A DNA stretch of 64,000 bases from Phaeovulum vinaykumarii (GTDB taxonomy: Bacteria; Pseudomonadota; Alphaproteobacteria; Rhodobacterales; Rhodobacteraceae). The DNA lies in NCBI RefSeq assembly GCF_900156695.1, contig NZ_FTOM01000002.1, positions 558,001 to 622,000 of the forward strand, read 5' to 3'. The notes beneath the pieces were generated by a model. The model did not search any database, had not been told where the DNA came from, and was given only the letters and a program-made list of their open reading frames with translations. The position numbers and the translations under genes were made by a program. Of the stretch, positions 40,279-50,803 are shown piece after piece (positions within the stretch are counted from its first letter, which is position 1; every line of letters begins with the position of its first letter).

Positions 40279-40656
40279 TCAGCCAAGGGTCGCACGCATC
40301 AGCGACATGCCGCCGAACAGCGCCGCCAGCGACAGGCCCACGGACAGCACGACATAGACGCCCGCCTGCATCGCCGCGCCGCGTTCGTAAAGCGTGATCG
40401 CATCGAGCGAGAAGGCCGAGAAGGTGGTGAAGCCGCCCAGGACGCCGGTCATCAGGAAGGGGGCGAAACGCATGCCCCCCTTGTGCGCCAGAAGGACGAC
40501 CAGCGCCCCCATCAGCGCCGAGCCCAGCACGTTCACGATCATCGTGGCCAGGGGAAAGCCCGGCCCCACGAGACGCATCGTGGCAACCGAGACAAGATAG
40601 CGGCCGCTGGCACCCAGCGCACCGCCTGCGGCAACGAAAAGCAGGTCGGGTTTCAT
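40279..40656 (-). CDS. crcB: Fluoride efflux channel CrcB (Fluc)
   Basis: Small dual-topology membrane channel that exports fluoride. 125 aa and four hydrophobic segments. Family motifs GGALGASGRYLVS, NVLGSALMGAL and GGFTTFSAFSLD are all present. A single full-length gene suggests a homodimer. No fluoride riboswitch is recognisable in the 117 bp upstream, which lie between it and rarA. Confidence 0.94.
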   Translation of the reverse strand: MKPDLLFVAAGGALGASGRYLVSVATMRLVGPGFPLATMIVNVLGSALMGALVVLLAHKGGMRFAPFLMTGVLGGFTTFSAFSLDAITLYERGAAMQAGVYVVLSVGLSLAALFGGMSLMRATLG

Positions 40657-40773
40657 GCCCTTTCCCTGAGCCTGCGGCCCGCGGATGTCAATCTCGCTTT
40701 GATCGGGCGCGCCGTGAGTCGGGGGTGCCGTGATCGGGCGCGCCGCGATCGGGGGCGGGGCCGTGAGCGGGGC

Positions 40774-42135
40774 TCAGTCGCCCGCGGGGGGCTTGGTGCC
40801 CGAAAGCCGGGCGCGGGCGCGCGCGAACCAGTCCACGCGCTTTTGCAGCTCGCGTTCGAAGCCGCGCGCGACCGGCTGATAGAAGACCGGGCGCTTCATG
40901 CCGTCGGGGAAATAGTTCTGCCCCGAGAAGCCGTCCTCGGTGTCGTGGTCGTATTGATAGCCCGCGCCATAGCCCTGATCCTCCATCAGCGCGGTGGGGG
41001 CGTTCAGGATATGCTTGGGCGGCGGTTTCGAGCCCGACCGGCGCGCGGCCTCGCGCGCGGCCTTCCAGCCGACATAGCCCGCGTTCGTCTTTGGCGCGAG
41101 CGCCAGATAGATGACGGCCTGTGCCAGCGCCAGATCGCCCTCGGGGCTGCCCAGGCGTTCATAGGTCTCCCAGGCGTGCAGGCAGATGCTCTGCGCCTGC
41201 GGATCGGCCAGCGCGATATCCTCGACCGCCATGCGCAACATGCGCCGGGCGATATAGCGCGGATCCTCGCCGCCCTCGATCATCCGCGCCAGCCAATAGA
41301 GCGCGGCATCGGGGTCCGAGCCGCGCACCGATTTGTGCAGCGCCGATATGAGGTTGTAATGGCCGTCGCCGGATTTGTCGTAATTGGCCGCGCGCCGCAT
41401 CAGCCGGGTGGACAGGCCGCGCGTGTCAAGCGGGCGCGTCAGCCGCCAGCCGTCCACCTGCTCGACCAGGTTGAGAAGCGCGCGCCCGTCGCCATCGGCC
41501 ATCTCGAGAAGCGCCTCGCGGGCGGGGCCATCAAGCGGCAGCGCGCGCCCCAGCGCCTGTTCGGCGCGCTGGGCCAGCCGCTCCAGATCGGCCAGCGACA
41601 GCCGTTCCAGAACGATCACCTGCGCCCGCGACAGAAGCGCTGCGTTCAGCTCGAAGCTGGGGTTTTCCGTGGTGGCGCCGACCAGGACAATGGTGCCGTC
41701 TTCCATATGCGGCAGGAAACTGTCCTGCTGGGCGCGGTTGAAGCGGTGGATCTCGTCGACGAACAGAAGCGTGCCGCGCCCCTGTCCGTGGCGCAGCCGG
41801 GCGGCCTCGAAGACCTTGCGCAGGTCCGCGACACCGGTGAAGATCGCCGAGATCTGCACGAAGGCGCGGTCCGAGGCATCGGCCAGAAGCCGCGCGATCG
41901 TGGTCTTGCCCACCCCCGGCGGCCCCCACAGCACCAGCGACGACAGCGTGCCGGCCGCCAGCATCGCCCCGAGCGGGCCATCGGGGCCCAGAACCTGCTC
42001 CTGACCCACCACTTCGGCCAGCGCGCGCGGCCGGATGCGGTCGGCCAGCGGCCGCGGCGCTTCGGGGGGCGCCTCGGGCGTGGCCGCGGAGGCACCGGAG
42101 CCGGGGTCGGGAGGGGTGTCGAACAGATCCGCCAT
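40774..42135 (-). CDS. rarA: Replication-associated recombination protein A (RarA/MgsA), AAA ATPase
   Basis: Clamp-loader-like ATPase that acts at stalled replication forks. Walker A LWGPPGVGKTT at residues 69-79, Walker B LLFVDEIHRFNRAQQDSFLP, sensor GATTENPSFELN, and the MgsA C-terminal domain SALHKSVRGSDPDAALYWLARM, quoted here as HKSVRGSDPDAALYWLARM. The ATG at 42135 (MADLFDTPPDPG) gives 453 aa, the usual length. No LexA box is visible upstream. The 287-bp gap to luxI is GC-rich and without an obvious gene. Confidence 0.94.
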   Translation of the reverse strand: MADLFDTPPDPGSGASAATPEAPPEAPRPLADRIRPRALAEVVGQEQVLGPDGPLGAMLAAGTLSSLVLWGPPGVGKTTIARLLADASDRAFVQISAIFTGVADLRKVFEAARLRHGQGRGTLLFVDEIHRFNRAQQDSFLPHMEDGTIVLVGATTENPSFELNAALLSRAQVIVLERLSLADLERLAQRAEQALGRALPLDGPAREALLEMADGDGRALLNLVEQVDGWRLTRPLDTRGLSTRLMRRAANYDKSGDGHYNLISALHKSVRGSDPDAALYWLARMIEGGEDPRYIARRMLRMAVEDIALADPQAQSICLHAWETYERLGSPEGDLALAQAVIYLALAPKTNAGYVGWKAAREAARRSGSKPPPKHILNAPTALMEDQGYGAGYQYDHDTEDGFSGQNYFPDGMKRPVFYQPVARGFERELQKRVDWFARARARLSGTKPPAGD

Positions 42136-42422
42136 GCGCGCCAGAATAGGGCCGCGCGGCGGGGCGGAAAAGGGGGGGGCGCGACAGCGGCGGCCCGAGA
42201 GGCACCCCAGGATGCGGCCCCGTGGCGCCCCAGTGGTGGCCCCGGTGGCGACCCCGTGGCGGGAAAGGGCCCCCCGCAAGGGGCCCCTTCGAATGCGGGA
42301 TGTCGTGCCGGAGGCCCCGCCCGATGGCGTGGACCGTCCCGCGCAATCGCCCGAAGGCGCGCTTGCGCGGCGGGCTCTCGGGGGCGCGCTCTGGCGGCCC
42401 CCTCCGGCCGGCAGGGCGCGGG

Positions 42423-43013
42423 TCAATGCAGGTTCTGGCTGAAATCCATGGCCACGACCTGATTGTTGACGCCCTCGATCTCCATGACGGGACCCATCGC
42501 CTTCATGGAGACGCCCACGCGCCCGGCCCAGCGCGGCCAATTGGCGTTCAGCAGCGTCAGGCAGGTGGTCGCGCCCAGCTGCCGAGCCGCGGCGCCCAGC
42601 TCGTGGACCAGCCGCGCATGCACCTTGCGCCGTTCGGCCATGGGCACGTCATGGGCGACGAACAGCCGCGAGCTTTCCCAGACCGTCTCGGCCACGGGCG
42701 CCTCGTCATAAAGAAGGGTCGAGGGGATCGTGTCCAGAAGCCCGCGCTGGGCGTCGCGGATCATGTAGGAATAGATCCCGCAGCGGGTCGTGGTCGGGGT
42801 CAAGCGGTTGCCCGCCAGCACCCGCCCGGTGCCATCATGCACGACAACCCAGCGGCTGGCGGGGGTGTCATACTGGTCGTATTCCATGCCCATGGCCTCG
42901 GGCAGGTTCCACTTGTTATGGACGATGAACAATTCACGCCGGGCGCGCAACATGTTGGCGAACAACTCGCCGTGGTTGTGAAGGTTGGCGAAGGAAAGGG
43001 TCGTGGTCTGCAT
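42423..43013 (-). CDS. Acyl-homoserine-lactone synthase (LuxI family)
   Basis: Makes an AHL quorum-sensing signal from SAM and an acyl carrier. Conserved LuxI residues are present: R24, F29, W35, E44, D46 and D49 in the LRARRELFIVHNKW and MGMEYDQYD region, then GRVLAGNRLTPTTT. An aggagg site precedes the ATG. It is 196 aa, slightly shorter than typical. It follows luxR by 67 bp on the same strand. The acyl chain cannot be predicted. Confidence 0.92.
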   Translation of the reverse strand: MQTTTLSFANLHNHGELFANMLRARRELFIVHNKWNLPEAMGMEYDQYDTPASRWVVVHDGTGRVLAGNRLTPTTTRCGIYSYMIRDAQRGLLDTIPSTLLYDEAPVAETVWESSRLFVAHDVPMAERRKVHARLVHELGAAARQLGATTCLTLLNANWPRWAGRVGVSMKAMGPVMEIEGVNNQVVAMDFSQNLH

Positions 43014-43080
43014 GACAGCCTCCTGCAGGTTGGTGGTGAAACGGAACCGTGCGGGAGGGGGATCTTCGGTCAGGCCGGGG

Positions 43081-43692
43081 TCAGATCAGACGGGCGTCCT
43101 TTGCCCGCTGGATGGCCTCGGCCGTCGTGCGTGCCATCAGACGCCGCCGCGCCGAAGTCAGCCGCGCCTTGAGAGCGCTTTCGGAAATGCCGAGCTTGGC
43201 CGCGGCGGCGGCATGGCGGTCGCCTCCCGCGATGCAACGAAGCGCCTCGATCTGGGCGCGTGTCAACTCGCCCGGAGGCTCGGTCATCTCGTGCAGGCGC
43301 CGGATGATCTTCTCGGCCTTCTCGATCTCCTCGTCGAGGAATTCGCGGTCGTCGCGCGCCAGCGACGCGATCGTGCGCGAATGGATATGTCCGCAGGCGA
43401 TGGTGACGCCATAGGTCAGCCCGAATCGCGCCGCTTCCTCGAAGATGCCGAAGGGGTCGGGCAGGGCCTCGTCGCTCCAGCGGATCCAGCCGGTGGTGGA
43501 AAACCCCCAGGCCGTCGCGGGGTCGCGCAGCACATAGGCGTTTTCGGAATAATGGTCGGTCCAGGCCTGATCATAGGTCTGGAAGAAGAACAGGGGCGAC
43601 GTGAAACGGATATGGAGACCGACGAAATAGCCTTTCTGGGCATATCGCGTCAGCTTGCGCAGCTCGAGGTCTATCGCAGCGGGCGTGGTCAT
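43081..43692 (-). CDS. LuxR-family autoinducer-binding transcriptional regulator
   Basis: AHL-binding domain with the conserved pocket residues W44, Y48, D57 and P58 (WTDHYSENAYVLRDP), and a C-terminal LuxR helix-turn-helix: LTRAQIEALRCIAGG, AAAAKLGISESALKARLTSARRRL, shown in part. It is 203 aa against about 230-250 for most LuxR, mainly because of a short N-terminus. It is upstream of luxI on the same strand, so a cognate pair. A promoter with TTGACC and TCTAAA boxes ends about 6 nt before the ATG, so either the mRNA is leaderless or the true start is downstream. Confidence 0.9.
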   Translation of the reverse strand: MTTPAAIDLELRKLTRYAQKGYFVGLHIRFTSPLFFFQTYDQAWTDHYSENAYVLRDPATAWGFSTTGWIRWSDEALPDPFGIFEEAARFGLTYGVTIACGHIHSRTIASLARDDREFLDEEIEKAEKIIRRLHEMTEPPGELTRAQIEALRCIAGGDRHAAAAAKLGISESALKARLTSARRRLMARTTAEAIQRAKDARLI

Positions 43693-43697
43693 GCCTT

Positions 43698-43726
43698 TTT
43701 AGACAAGTTGTCGCGCCTTTGGTCAA
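43698..43726 (-). promoter_or_regulatory. luxR promoter with internal palindrome
   Basis: On the minus strand: TTGACC (43726-43721), spacer of exactly 17 nt, TCTAAA (43703-43698). An 11-bp palindrome gacaagttgtc (43702-43712) fills the -10 side of the spacer, an ideal place for a repressor. The palindrome is not a full lux box. Confidence 0.55.
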
Positions 43727-43826
43727 GCGCGCCGTTGGCCGCGCGAAAAGGGCCGCCCAAGCGATGCAAGGCGGCAACGCTTGGGCGGGGCTTGTGTCCG
43801 GGCGCCGATGCGGCGCGCGCGGGGGG

Positions 43827-44291
43827 TCAGAGATCGCGGGCGGCGGCCAGAACCTCCTCGGCGTGGCCCTTGACCTTCACCTTGCGCCAGATCTGCGCAA
43901 TGCGCCCGTCGGCGCCGATCAGGAAGGTCGTGCGTTCGATCCCCATCGAGCTGCGGCCATACATCTTCTTTTCCACCCAGACGCCGTAGCGTTCGCAGGT
44001 GTCGCCTTCGGCATCCGACAGCAGGGGAATGCCAAGACCATGCTTGGCGCAGAATTTCTCGTGCTTGTCCAGCGTATCGCGCGAAATCCCCAGCACGGTG
44101 GTGCCGGCGGCGTCGAATTCGGCGGCCAGGCGGGTGAAATCCAGCGCCTCGGTGGTGCAGCCGGGGGTGTCGTCGCGGGGGTAGAAATACAGCACGACCT
44201 TGCGGCCGGACAGCGACGCAAGCGAAAGGGTGTCGTCCCCGCCAGTGACGGGCAAGGTGAAGTCGGGCGCGGTTTCGCCGATCTCGGGCAT
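43827..44291 (-). CDS. bcp: Thioredoxin-dependent peroxiredoxin, Bcp/PrxQ type
   Basis: Reduces peroxides with a peroxidatic Cys. Motif YFYPRDDTPGCTTEALDF puts the peroxidatic Cys at 45. E. coli Bcp has a resolving Cys five residues later; here that position is Leu (L50). Other Cys exist (KFCAKHG, DTCERYG), so resolution must use one of these or an external thiol. ERTTFLIGADG and the C-terminal GHAEEVLAA fit the family. It is 154 aa. Monocistronic, divergent from the DUF3971 gene. Confidence 0.93.
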   Translation of the reverse strand: MPEIGETAPDFTLPVTGGDDTLSLASLSGRKVVLYFYPRDDTPGCTTEALDFTRLAAEFDAAGTTVLGISRDTLDKHEKFCAKHGLGIPLLSDAEGDTCERYGVWVEKKMYGRSSMGIERTTFLIGADGRIAQIWRKVKVKGHAEEVLAAARDL

Positions 44292-44543
44292 CCGGGTCTC
44301 CTTGGCGCAGTGTCAGGCTTTACGTTTTAGGGCAGAGCGCGCAAAGTCAATGCAGCCTCCGAATGGACCCGCCCGGATGCGATCCGGCGGCAGAAGGGCC
44401 CGAGGCAAGATGAATGGGCAAGACCAGGGGGCAATGCAGGGGCGGTGTGCCGGCCTTGCGTGGCGCCCCCCCAAGGCGGTGATCGGCGCGCGCGGTGTCT
44501 CTTGCGCAGCGCGGCGTCTCAGGCGGGAACAGGCAGGCCGGTC

Positions 44544-47500
44544 ATGAACGGCAGGGCAGACGACAGCGATCCTTCGCGGCCGCCTCTCGGGGAACGACCG
44601 GCGCCCTCTTCCGGTGTGCCGTCTGCCGATGTGCCGCCCGCCCTGTCGTCTTCCGGGGCGCCGCCCACTCCCGAGGCCGCGCCCGTCCCCGATGGTGTCC
44701 CCGATGGCGCACCCCCGCGCGATGCCCCGCTTCTTCTGGATCATCCGCTGCCCCCCGATGCGCTCCCACCCGATGGTCCCCCCTCCGATGGCCCCCCCGG
44801 CGCCCCCCGGCCGCGGACCCGTGCGCGGGGGCGGGGGCGGACGGCGCGCTTCGGCTTCTGGCTGATCCTGTCGCTTCCGATCTTCCTGGCGGCCACGCTC
44901 CTGTCGTTTCTGGCGCTGACCCGCATGCCGGTGGCGGTGCCCGATCTGGCGCTGGCCACGCTGGAGACGCGGGTGAATGCGGCGCTGGGCGGCGCGGTGC
45001 GCATCCGCGTGGCCGGCGGCGCCGATATCGCCGTCGAGCGCGGCCTGGTTCCGCAGCTGCGCCTGCGCGGGGTCGAGATCGACCGGCCCTCGGGTCTGCC
45101 GATTGCGGTCTTGCCGGAATTGCGCGGCTCGGTCTGGCCCGGCGCGCTTCTGGCGGGCGAGGTCCGCTTGCGCCGGCTGCGTATCTCGGGGGCGGGGGTG
45201 GCGCTGCGGCGCAATGCCGACGGGGCGCTGGACCTGCGGCTGGGGGGCGCGCTGGCGCTGTCGGGGGCGCGGCCGGAAAGCGCGGCCGAGGCGGTGGCGG
45301 CCTTTCGCAACCTGTTTGCGCTGCCGGTGCTGTCGGGGCTGGAAAGCCTGAAGGCCGAGGGGCTGGAACTGCGCATGGACGACGCGCGGCTGGGCCGGCA
45401 ATGGCGCGTCAGCGACGGCCGGCTGAGCCTGACGCAGGACGACCGCGCCATCGCGCTGCGGCTGGGCTTTGACGTGGGCGAACGGGACCGGCTGCCGTCG
45501 TCGGTGGCGATGATGCTCGAGACGCGCAAGGACAGCGCCGAGACGCGCCTGACCTCGACCGTCACCGCCGTCTCGGCGCCCGATCTGGCGCTGTTTTCCC
45601 CCGCGCTCAGCTGGGGGCGGCTGATCGAGGCGCCGATCACCGGCTCGATCCGGTCGGGCATCGACGCGGCGGGCAATCTGGCGCGGTTCGACGCCCGTCT
45701 CGAGATCGGCGCGGGGCGGCTGGCGCCCCCCGGCCAGGCGCGCCCCATCGCCTTTGCCGGCGGGCTGGTCGATCTGTCCTATGACCCGGCCAGCGCGCGG
45801 ATGACGCTGAACGAGCTGTCGCTCGACAGCCGCGCGTTGCGCCTGCGGGCGGCGGGCCAGGCGCTCTTGCGCGACGGCGCGGGTCCGGCGCGGCCCGGTG
45901 TCCTGCCCACGGGCTTTCTGGGCCAGATCGACGTGCGCGATCTTCAGGTCGACCCCGAGGGGCTGTTCGAACACCCGGTCGCCTTCTCGCGCGGGGCGGC
46001 CGATATCCGGGTGGGGTTCGACCCGTTCACGGTCGAGCTGGGCCAGAGCCAGCTTGTGGCGGACGGCCACCGCCTGTCGAGCCGGGGCACCATTGCCGCC
46101 GCGCCCGAGGGCTGGCGGATCGCGCTCGATTTCGGCGCCGACCGGATTGCGCGCGACCGGCTGATCCGGCTCTGGCCGGTCAATGTGGTGGCGCGGACCC
46201 GCGAATGGCTGGATCAGAACGTGGCCACGGGGGAATTGTCGGATGTGACCGCCGCGCTGCGCCTGCGCCCCGATGCGGCGCCGCGGCTGGCGCTGGGCTA
46301 CAGCTTCGCGGGGGCCGAGGTGCGTTTCCTGCGGTCGCTGCCGCCGGCGCAGGACGGCGTGGGCTATGCCACGATCGAGGGATTCCAGCACGCGCTGGTG
46401 GTCGAGGCGGGCCATGTCATCGCGCCCTCGGGCGGGCGGATCGACGTGACCGGCACGCAGATGATCGTGCCCGATATCCGCATCAAGCCCGCCCCGGCGG
46501 TGGTGCGGCTGCGCACGCGTTCGGACATTCCCGCGGCGCTGTCGCTTCTGGACGAGCCCCCCTTCCGCTTTCTGACCAAGGCGGGCATGCCCACCGATCT
46601 GGCCCGCGGACAGGCGCAGGTGGCGGGCGATCTGCGGCTGACGCTGGCGCGCAAGCTGGATACCGACGCGGTGGATTACGACCTGACCGCGCAGCTGCGT
46701 CAGGTGGTGTCGGATCAGGCGGTGCCGGGGCGGCGGCTCGAGGCCGAGGCGCTGGATCTGGCCGCCACGCGGGCGGGGGTGCGGATCTCGGGGCGCGCGC
46801 GCCTTGACGGGGTGGGTTTCGAGGGCAGCTGGCGCCAGGCCTTCGGCCCCGAGAACCGCGGGCGCTCGCAGGTCGAGGGGCGGGTCGAGGTGTCGCCGCA
46901 GACGCTGGCGCGCTTCGGGATCGGGCTGCCGAAGGGCATGCTGTCGGGGGCGGGGACGGGGCGGATCGCGCTCGATCTGGTCAAGGATCAGCCCACGCGC
47001 TACCGCTTCTCGTCGGATCTGGCGGGGATCGGGCTGTCGATCCCGCAGATCGGCTGGTCGCTGGGGGCGGCGCGCACGGGCAAGCTGGAACTGGCGGGTC
47101 AGCTGGGCGCGCGCCCCACCGTCGAGAGCCTGAGCCTCGAGGCGCCGGGATTGACGGCCGACGGGTCCGTGACGCTGGGCGAAGGGGGGGCGCTCGAGCA
47201 GGCTCGGTTCGAGCGGCTGCGGATCGGCGGCTGGTTCGACGGCGGCGCCACGCTGGAAGGGCGGGGTGCGGGGCGCGCGCCGCGCCTGCGCATCGAGGGC
47301 GGCCGGCTGGTCCTGGCGCGGATGCCCGCGGGCGGGACGGGCGGCGGCGGGACGGGCGGCGGCAGCGACGACGCGCCCATCGAGGTGGCGCTCGACCGGG
47401 TCGAGGTTTCGGACCAGGTGGCGCTGACCGGCTTTTCGGGGCGGTTCGCGCGCGGCGGCCGCGCCGGCAGCTTCGGCGCCTGGGTCAACGGCAAGGCCCC

Positions 47501-48098
47501 CATCCGCGGCACGATGATGCCCGCGACCGGCGGGCGCGCGCGCATCGCCATCGAGGCCGCCGATGCCGGCGCGGTGCTGTCCTCGGCCAAGGTCTTCGGC
47601 CGCGCCGAGGGCGGACGGATGGTGCTGCGGCTCGACCCGGCGGGCGCCGAGGCCTGGGACGGCACGCTTGACATTTCCGGGCTGCGCGTGACCCGCGCGC
47701 CGCGGCTGGCGGCAATGCTGTCGGCGGCCTCGGTCGTGGGGCTTCTCGAACAGCTCAACGGCGAGGGGCTTCTCTTCAACAAGGTCGACGGCCGCTTCCG
47801 GCTGGACCGCACCGGTCTGCGCATCCTTGAAGGCGTGGCCGAGGGCGCCTCGATGGGGGTCACGATGACCGGCACGCATGATTTCGCCAGCAACCGGCTG
47901 GACATGGAGGGCGTGGTCTCGCCGCTCTATCTGATCAACGGGATCGGCCAGATCATCAGCCGGCGGGGCGAGGGGATCTTCGGCTTCACCTATGAGTTGA
48001 GCGGGTCCGCCGACGCGCCGCGGGTCACCGTCAACCCGCTGTCGATCTTCACGCCGGGTTTCTTCCGCGAGATCTTCCGCCGCCAGAACCGGCCCTGA
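44544..48098 (+). CDS. DUF3971/AsmA-like (YhdP/TamB-type) envelope protein, 1184 aa
   Basis: Large inner-membrane-anchored periplasmic protein of the AsmA-like group, whose studied members move phospholipids to the outer membrane. A Pro-rich cytoplasmic tail of about 100 residues leads to one transmembrane helix (residues 103-125, [18 protein letters not shown]), then long repetitive beta-rich sequence: [48 protein letters not shown]-like stretches. The end [20 protein letters not shown] with [16 protein letters not shown] ([10 protein letters not shown]) is typical of the family C-terminus. The ATG at 44544 is chosen as the first with sensible composition. The long opposite frame is a GC artefact. 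Confidence 0.85.
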   Translation: MNGRADDSDPSRPPLGERPAPSSGVPSADVPPALSSSGAPPTPEAAPVPDGVPDGAPPRDAPLLLDHPLPPDALPPDGPPSDGPPGAPRPRTRARGRGRTARFGFWLILSLPIFLAATLLSFLALTRMPVAVPDLALATLETRVNAALGGAVRIRVAGGADIAVERGLVPQLRLRGVEIDRPSGLPIAVLPELRGSVWPGALLAGEVRLRRLRISGAGVALRRNADGALDLRLGGALALSGARPESAAEAVAAFRNLFALPVLSGLESLKAEGLELRMDDARLGRQWRVSDGRLSLTQDDRAIALRLGFDVGERDRLPSSVAMMLETRKDSAETRLTSTVTAVSAPDLALFSPALSWGRLIEAPITGSIRSGIDAAGNLARFDARLEIGAGRLAPPGQARPIAFAGGLVDLSYDPASARMTLNELSLDSRALRLRAAGQALLRDGAGPARPGVLPTGFLGQIDVRDLQVDPEGLFEHPVAFSRGAADIRVGFDPFTVELGQSQLVADGHRLSSRGTIAAAPEGWRIALDFGADRIARDRLIRLWPVNVVARTREWLDQNVATGELSDVTAALRLRPDAAPRLALGYSFAGAEVRFLRSLPPAQDGVGYATIEGFQHALVVEAGHVIAPSGGRIDVTGTQMIVPDIRIKPAPAVVRLRTRSDIPAALSLLDEPPFRFLTKAGMPTDLARGQAQVAGDLRLTLARKLDTDAVDYDLTAQLRQVVSDQAVPGRRLEAEALDLAATRAGVRISGRARLDGVGFEGSWRQAFGPENRGRSQVEGRVEVSPQTLARFGIGLPKGMLSGAGTGRIALDLVKDQPTRYRFSSDLAGIGLSIPQIGWSLGAARTGKLELAGQLGARPTVESLSLEAPGLTADGSVTLGEGGALEQARFERLRIGGWFDGGATLEGRGAGRAPRLRIEGGRLVLARMPAGGTGGGGTGGGSDDAPIEVALDRVEVSDQVALTGFSGRFARGGRAGSFGAWVNGKAPIRGTMMPATGGRARIAIEAADAGAVLSSAKVFGRAEGGRMVLRLDPAGAEAWDGTLDISGLRVTRAPRLAAMLSAASVVGLLEQLNGEGLLFNKVDGRFRLDRTGLRILEGVAEGASMGVTMTGTHDFASNRLDMEGVVSPLYLINGIGQIISRRGEGIFGFTYELSGSADAPRVTVNPLSIFTPGFFREIFRRQNRP

Positions 48099-48195
48099 GT
48101 GCCGTCCTTCCAAAGGGCCGACAGGGTGGCGGGGAAGGGGGTGCAATGCCCCCGCCAAGCGGCTAGAAGGGCGCGGCGTTGCCAGCGAGGCCCGG

Positions 48196-49248
48196 ATGAA
48201 GCTTGAGGATTTCGATTTCGACCTGCCCGAGGGGCTGATCGCCACCCGCCCGGTGCGCCCGCGCCCGGCGGCGCGTCTGCTGGTGGCGCAGGGCCCCGAG
48301 GGATGGTCCGATGCCCATGTGCGCGACCTGCCCGGCCTGCTGCGTCCGGGCGATCTTCTGGTGCTCAATGACACGCGGGTGATCCCGGCGCGGCTGAGCG
48401 GGCTGCGCGCGCGCCAGACCCCGCAGGGCGAGGTCCACGCCCGCATCGAGGTCACGCTGATGGAGCCCGGCACCGACGGCGAATGGCAGGCGCTGGTCAA
48501 GCCGCTGCGCAAGCTGCGTCCGGGCGAGGAGATCGTCTTCGCCCCCGGTTTCTCGGCCGAGGTCCGCGAGATCGCCGAGGGGCGCGCGCGGCTGGCCTTC
48601 TCGGTCGGCGGGGCGGCCTTCGAGACCGCGCTGGCCGAGGTGGGGGCGATGCCGCTGCCGCCCTATATCGCGGCGTTGCGCGCCCCCGATGCCGCCGACC
48701 ACGAGGATTACCAGTCGGTCTTTGCCCGTCGCCCCGGTGCGGTGGCCGCGCCCACGGCGTCGCTGCATTTCGACGACGCGCTGATGGCGGAGCTGTCCGC
48801 GCGCGGCGTGGGCTTTGCGCGGGTGACGCTGCATGTGGGGGCGGGCACCTTCCTGCCGGTCAAGGTCGAGGACGTGACCACCCACCGGATGCATGCCGAA
48901 TGGGGTGAGATCACCCCCGAGGCCGCCGCCGCCATCAACGCCACCCGCGCCGCGGGCGGGCGGGTGATCGCGGTGGGCACGACGGCGCTGCGTCTGGTCG
49001 AGAGCGCCGCCACCCCCGAAGGCGAGGTCCGCCCCTTTGCCGGCACGACCGAGATCTTCATCTATCCCGGCTACCGGTTCCGCGCCATCGACGGGCTGAT
49101 GACCAATTTCCACCTGCCGCGGTCAACGCTGCTGATGCTGGTCTCGGCGCTGATGGGGCGTGAACGCATCCATGCGCTCTATCAGCACGCGATCGGGCAG
49201 GGGTATCGGTTCTTTTCCTACGGGGATGCCTCGCTGCTGATCCCCTGA
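48196..49248 (+). CDS. queA: S-adenosylmethionine:tRNA ribosyltransferase-isomerase
   Basis: Transfers the ribosyl group of SAM to preQ1-tRNA to form epoxyqueuosine in the wobble base of tRNAs for Tyr, His, Asn and Asp. Motifs: [47 protein letters not shown] (in part), [11 protein letters not shown] and [17 protein letters not shown]. It is 350 aa, typical. It follows the DUF3971 gene by 97 bp on the same strand. No tgt or preQ1 riboswitch is seen next to it. Confidence 0.96.
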   Translation: MKLEDFDFDLPEGLIATRPVRPRPAARLLVAQGPEGWSDAHVRDLPGLLRPGDLLVLNDTRVIPARLSGLRARQTPQGEVHARIEVTLMEPGTDGEWQALVKPLRKLRPGEEIVFAPGFSAEVREIAEGRARLAFSVGGAAFETALAEVGAMPLPPYIAALRAPDAADHEDYQSVFARRPGAVAAPTASLHFDDALMAELSARGVGFARVTLHVGAGTFLPVKVEDVTTHRMHAEWGEITPEAAAAINATRAAGGRVIAVGTTALRLVESAATPEGEVRPFAGTTEIFIYPGYRFRAIDGLMTNFHLPRSTLLMLVSALMGRERIHALYQHAIGQGYRFFSYGDASLLIP

Positions 49249-49415
49249 TCGGGCGGCCATTTGCGGCATGCCGTCATGCGTATGCCGCAAACGGCCCTTG
49301 CATGTCGGTTTGTGGCTGCCCTTTGTCGGCGCGCAGGGATATGCGGACCCCAAGGCTTGCCGGACCCGCGTGTCTCTGGCAGCCTGATCCCATCCCCCCG
49401 ACCCGAGGTATGTCG

Positions 49416-50783
49416 ATGCTTTCCGTTCTGCGCAGCGCCTGGCCGCTTCTTCTTGGCGTCATGCTCCTGATGGTGGGCAACGGGATGCAGGGCACCCTTC
49501 TGGGGATTCGCGGCACCGCCGAGGGGGTCGACACGACGCGCATGTCGATCGTCATGTCGGCCTATTTCGCGGGCTTCCTGCTGGGCTCGCAGCTGACGCC
49601 GCGCATGATCCGCCGGGTGGGCCATGTGCGCGTCTTCGCGGCGCTGGGCTCGCTGATCTCGGCGGTGCTCATCCTCTATGCCGCGGTGCCCCACTGGGTG
49701 GCCTGGGCGCTGATGCGGGTGCTGATCGGCTTTTCCTTCTCGGGGGTCTACATCACCGCGGAAAGCTGGCTCAACGCCGCCTCGACCAACGAGAACCGCG
49801 GCCAGGCGCTGTCGGCCTACATGATCGTGCAGATGCTGGGCATCGTGGCCGGTCAGGCGCTGATGGTGACGGGCGATCCCTCGGGCTATCTGCTGTTCGT
49901 CATCCCCTCGGTGCTGGTGTCCATCTCCTTCACGCCGATCCTGCTGTCGGTGACACCCGCCCCCCCGTTCGAGCAGATCAAGCCGCTGAGCTTCCTCAAG
50001 CTCTTCCGTGCCTCGCCTTTGGGCTGCGTGGGCATGTTCATGATGGGCGGCATCTTCTCGGCGCTGTTCGGGATGGCGGCGGTCTGGGGCACGGGCCGCG
50101 GCCTGACGGTGGGCGAGGTGTCGGCCTTCGTGGCGGCGATCTATGTTGGCGGGCTTGTGTTCCAGTATCCCATCGGCTGGCTGTCGGACCGCATGGACCG
50201 GCGCCTGCTGATCCTGGTTCTGTCGGCGGTGGGCACGCTGGCCATGCTGGTGGCGACGCTGACCGGGCCGGTCTTCGTGGTGCTGCTGGGGCTGGCGATG
50301 CTGGCCGGTGGGGTGGCCAACCCGCTCTATTCGCTGCTGGTGGCGCATAGCAACGACTTCCTGGACAATTCCGACATGGCCTCGGCCTCGGCGGGGCTGA
50401 TGTTCATCAACGGCCTGGGCGCCGTGATCGGCCCGATCCTGACCGGCTGGCTGATGGAGCGCGTGGGCTCCGACGGCTTCTTCCTGTATCTGTCGGGGGT
50501 GTTCGGGCTGCTGGCGCTCTATGCCGCCTGGCGGACCACGCGGCGCCCGGCGCCCGCGGTCGCGGATACCGGCGCCTTTGCCGTGCTGTCGCCGACGGCC
50601 TCGCCGCTGGCGGTCGAGGCCGCGCTCGAGGCCGCGCAGGTTGCCGCCGACGAGGTGGCCGAGGAACAGGCCGCCGAGGAACGGGCGGCGGAAGAACGGG
50701 CCGCCGAAGAACGGATCGCTGACGATCCGGACGCAAGGGCGCCCGCGGATCCGGATCGCGCCCCCCGTTCGGACGGGGCGTGA
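49416..50783 (+). CDS. MFS transporter (YcaD/UMF-like)
   Basis: Twelve hydrophobic segments of a major facilitator: LLLGVMLLMVGNGMQGTLLG, the loop motif GSQLTPRMIRRVGHVRVFAAL (partly quoted), and RVLIGFSFSGVYITAESWLN as in YcaD-type carriers. The substrate is unknown. Two in-frame ATGs (49410 and 49416) are possible; the second has GAGG at a better distance. The C-terminal 60 residues are an acidic tail with 12-bp repeats (EERAAEERAAEER), probably helical and not part of the carrier. It ends 64 bp before lpdA. Confidence 0.86.
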   Translation: MLSVLRSAWPLLLGVMLLMVGNGMQGTLLGIRGTAEGVDTTRMSIVMSAYFAGFLLGSQLTPRMIRRVGHVRVFAALGSLISAVLILYAAVPHWVAWALMRVLIGFSFSGVYITAESWLNAASTNENRGQALSAYMIVQMLGIVAGQALMVTGDPSGYLLFVIPSVLVSISFTPILLSVTPAPPFEQIKPLSFLKLFRASPLGCVGMFMMGGIFSALFGMAAVWGTGRGLTVGEVSAFVAAIYVGGLVFQYPIGWLSDRMDRRLLILVLSAVGTLAMLVATLTGPVFVVLLGLAMLAGGVANPLYSLLVAHSNDFLDNSDMASASAGLMFINGLGAVIGPILTGWLMERVGSDGFFLYLSGVFGLLALYAAWRTTRRPAPAVADTGAFAVLSPTASPLAVEAALEAAQVAADEVAEEQAAEERAAEERAAEERIADDPDARAPADPDRAPRSDGA

Positions 50784-50803
50784 TCTGCGACAGATTGAAC
50801 CAG

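Noticed and set aside
40657-40773. Fluoride riboswitch before crcB
   Set aside because: The characteristic short conserved core is absent in the 117-bp gap.
42136-42422. Short plus-strand frames in the rarA-luxI gap
   Set aside because: No ribosome-binding site or protein-like composition; frames continue from antisense of neighbouring genes.
43014-43080. lux box between luxR and luxI
   Set aside because: Only a half-site-like acctgcagg overlapping the ribosome-binding site is present; the second half does not match.
44313-48512. 1399-codon open frame on the minus strand opposite the DUF3971 gene
   Set aside because: Composition is that of a shadow frame (Arg, Gln, Pro, His runs), it spans three real genes' ends, and the plus-strand protein has clear family features.
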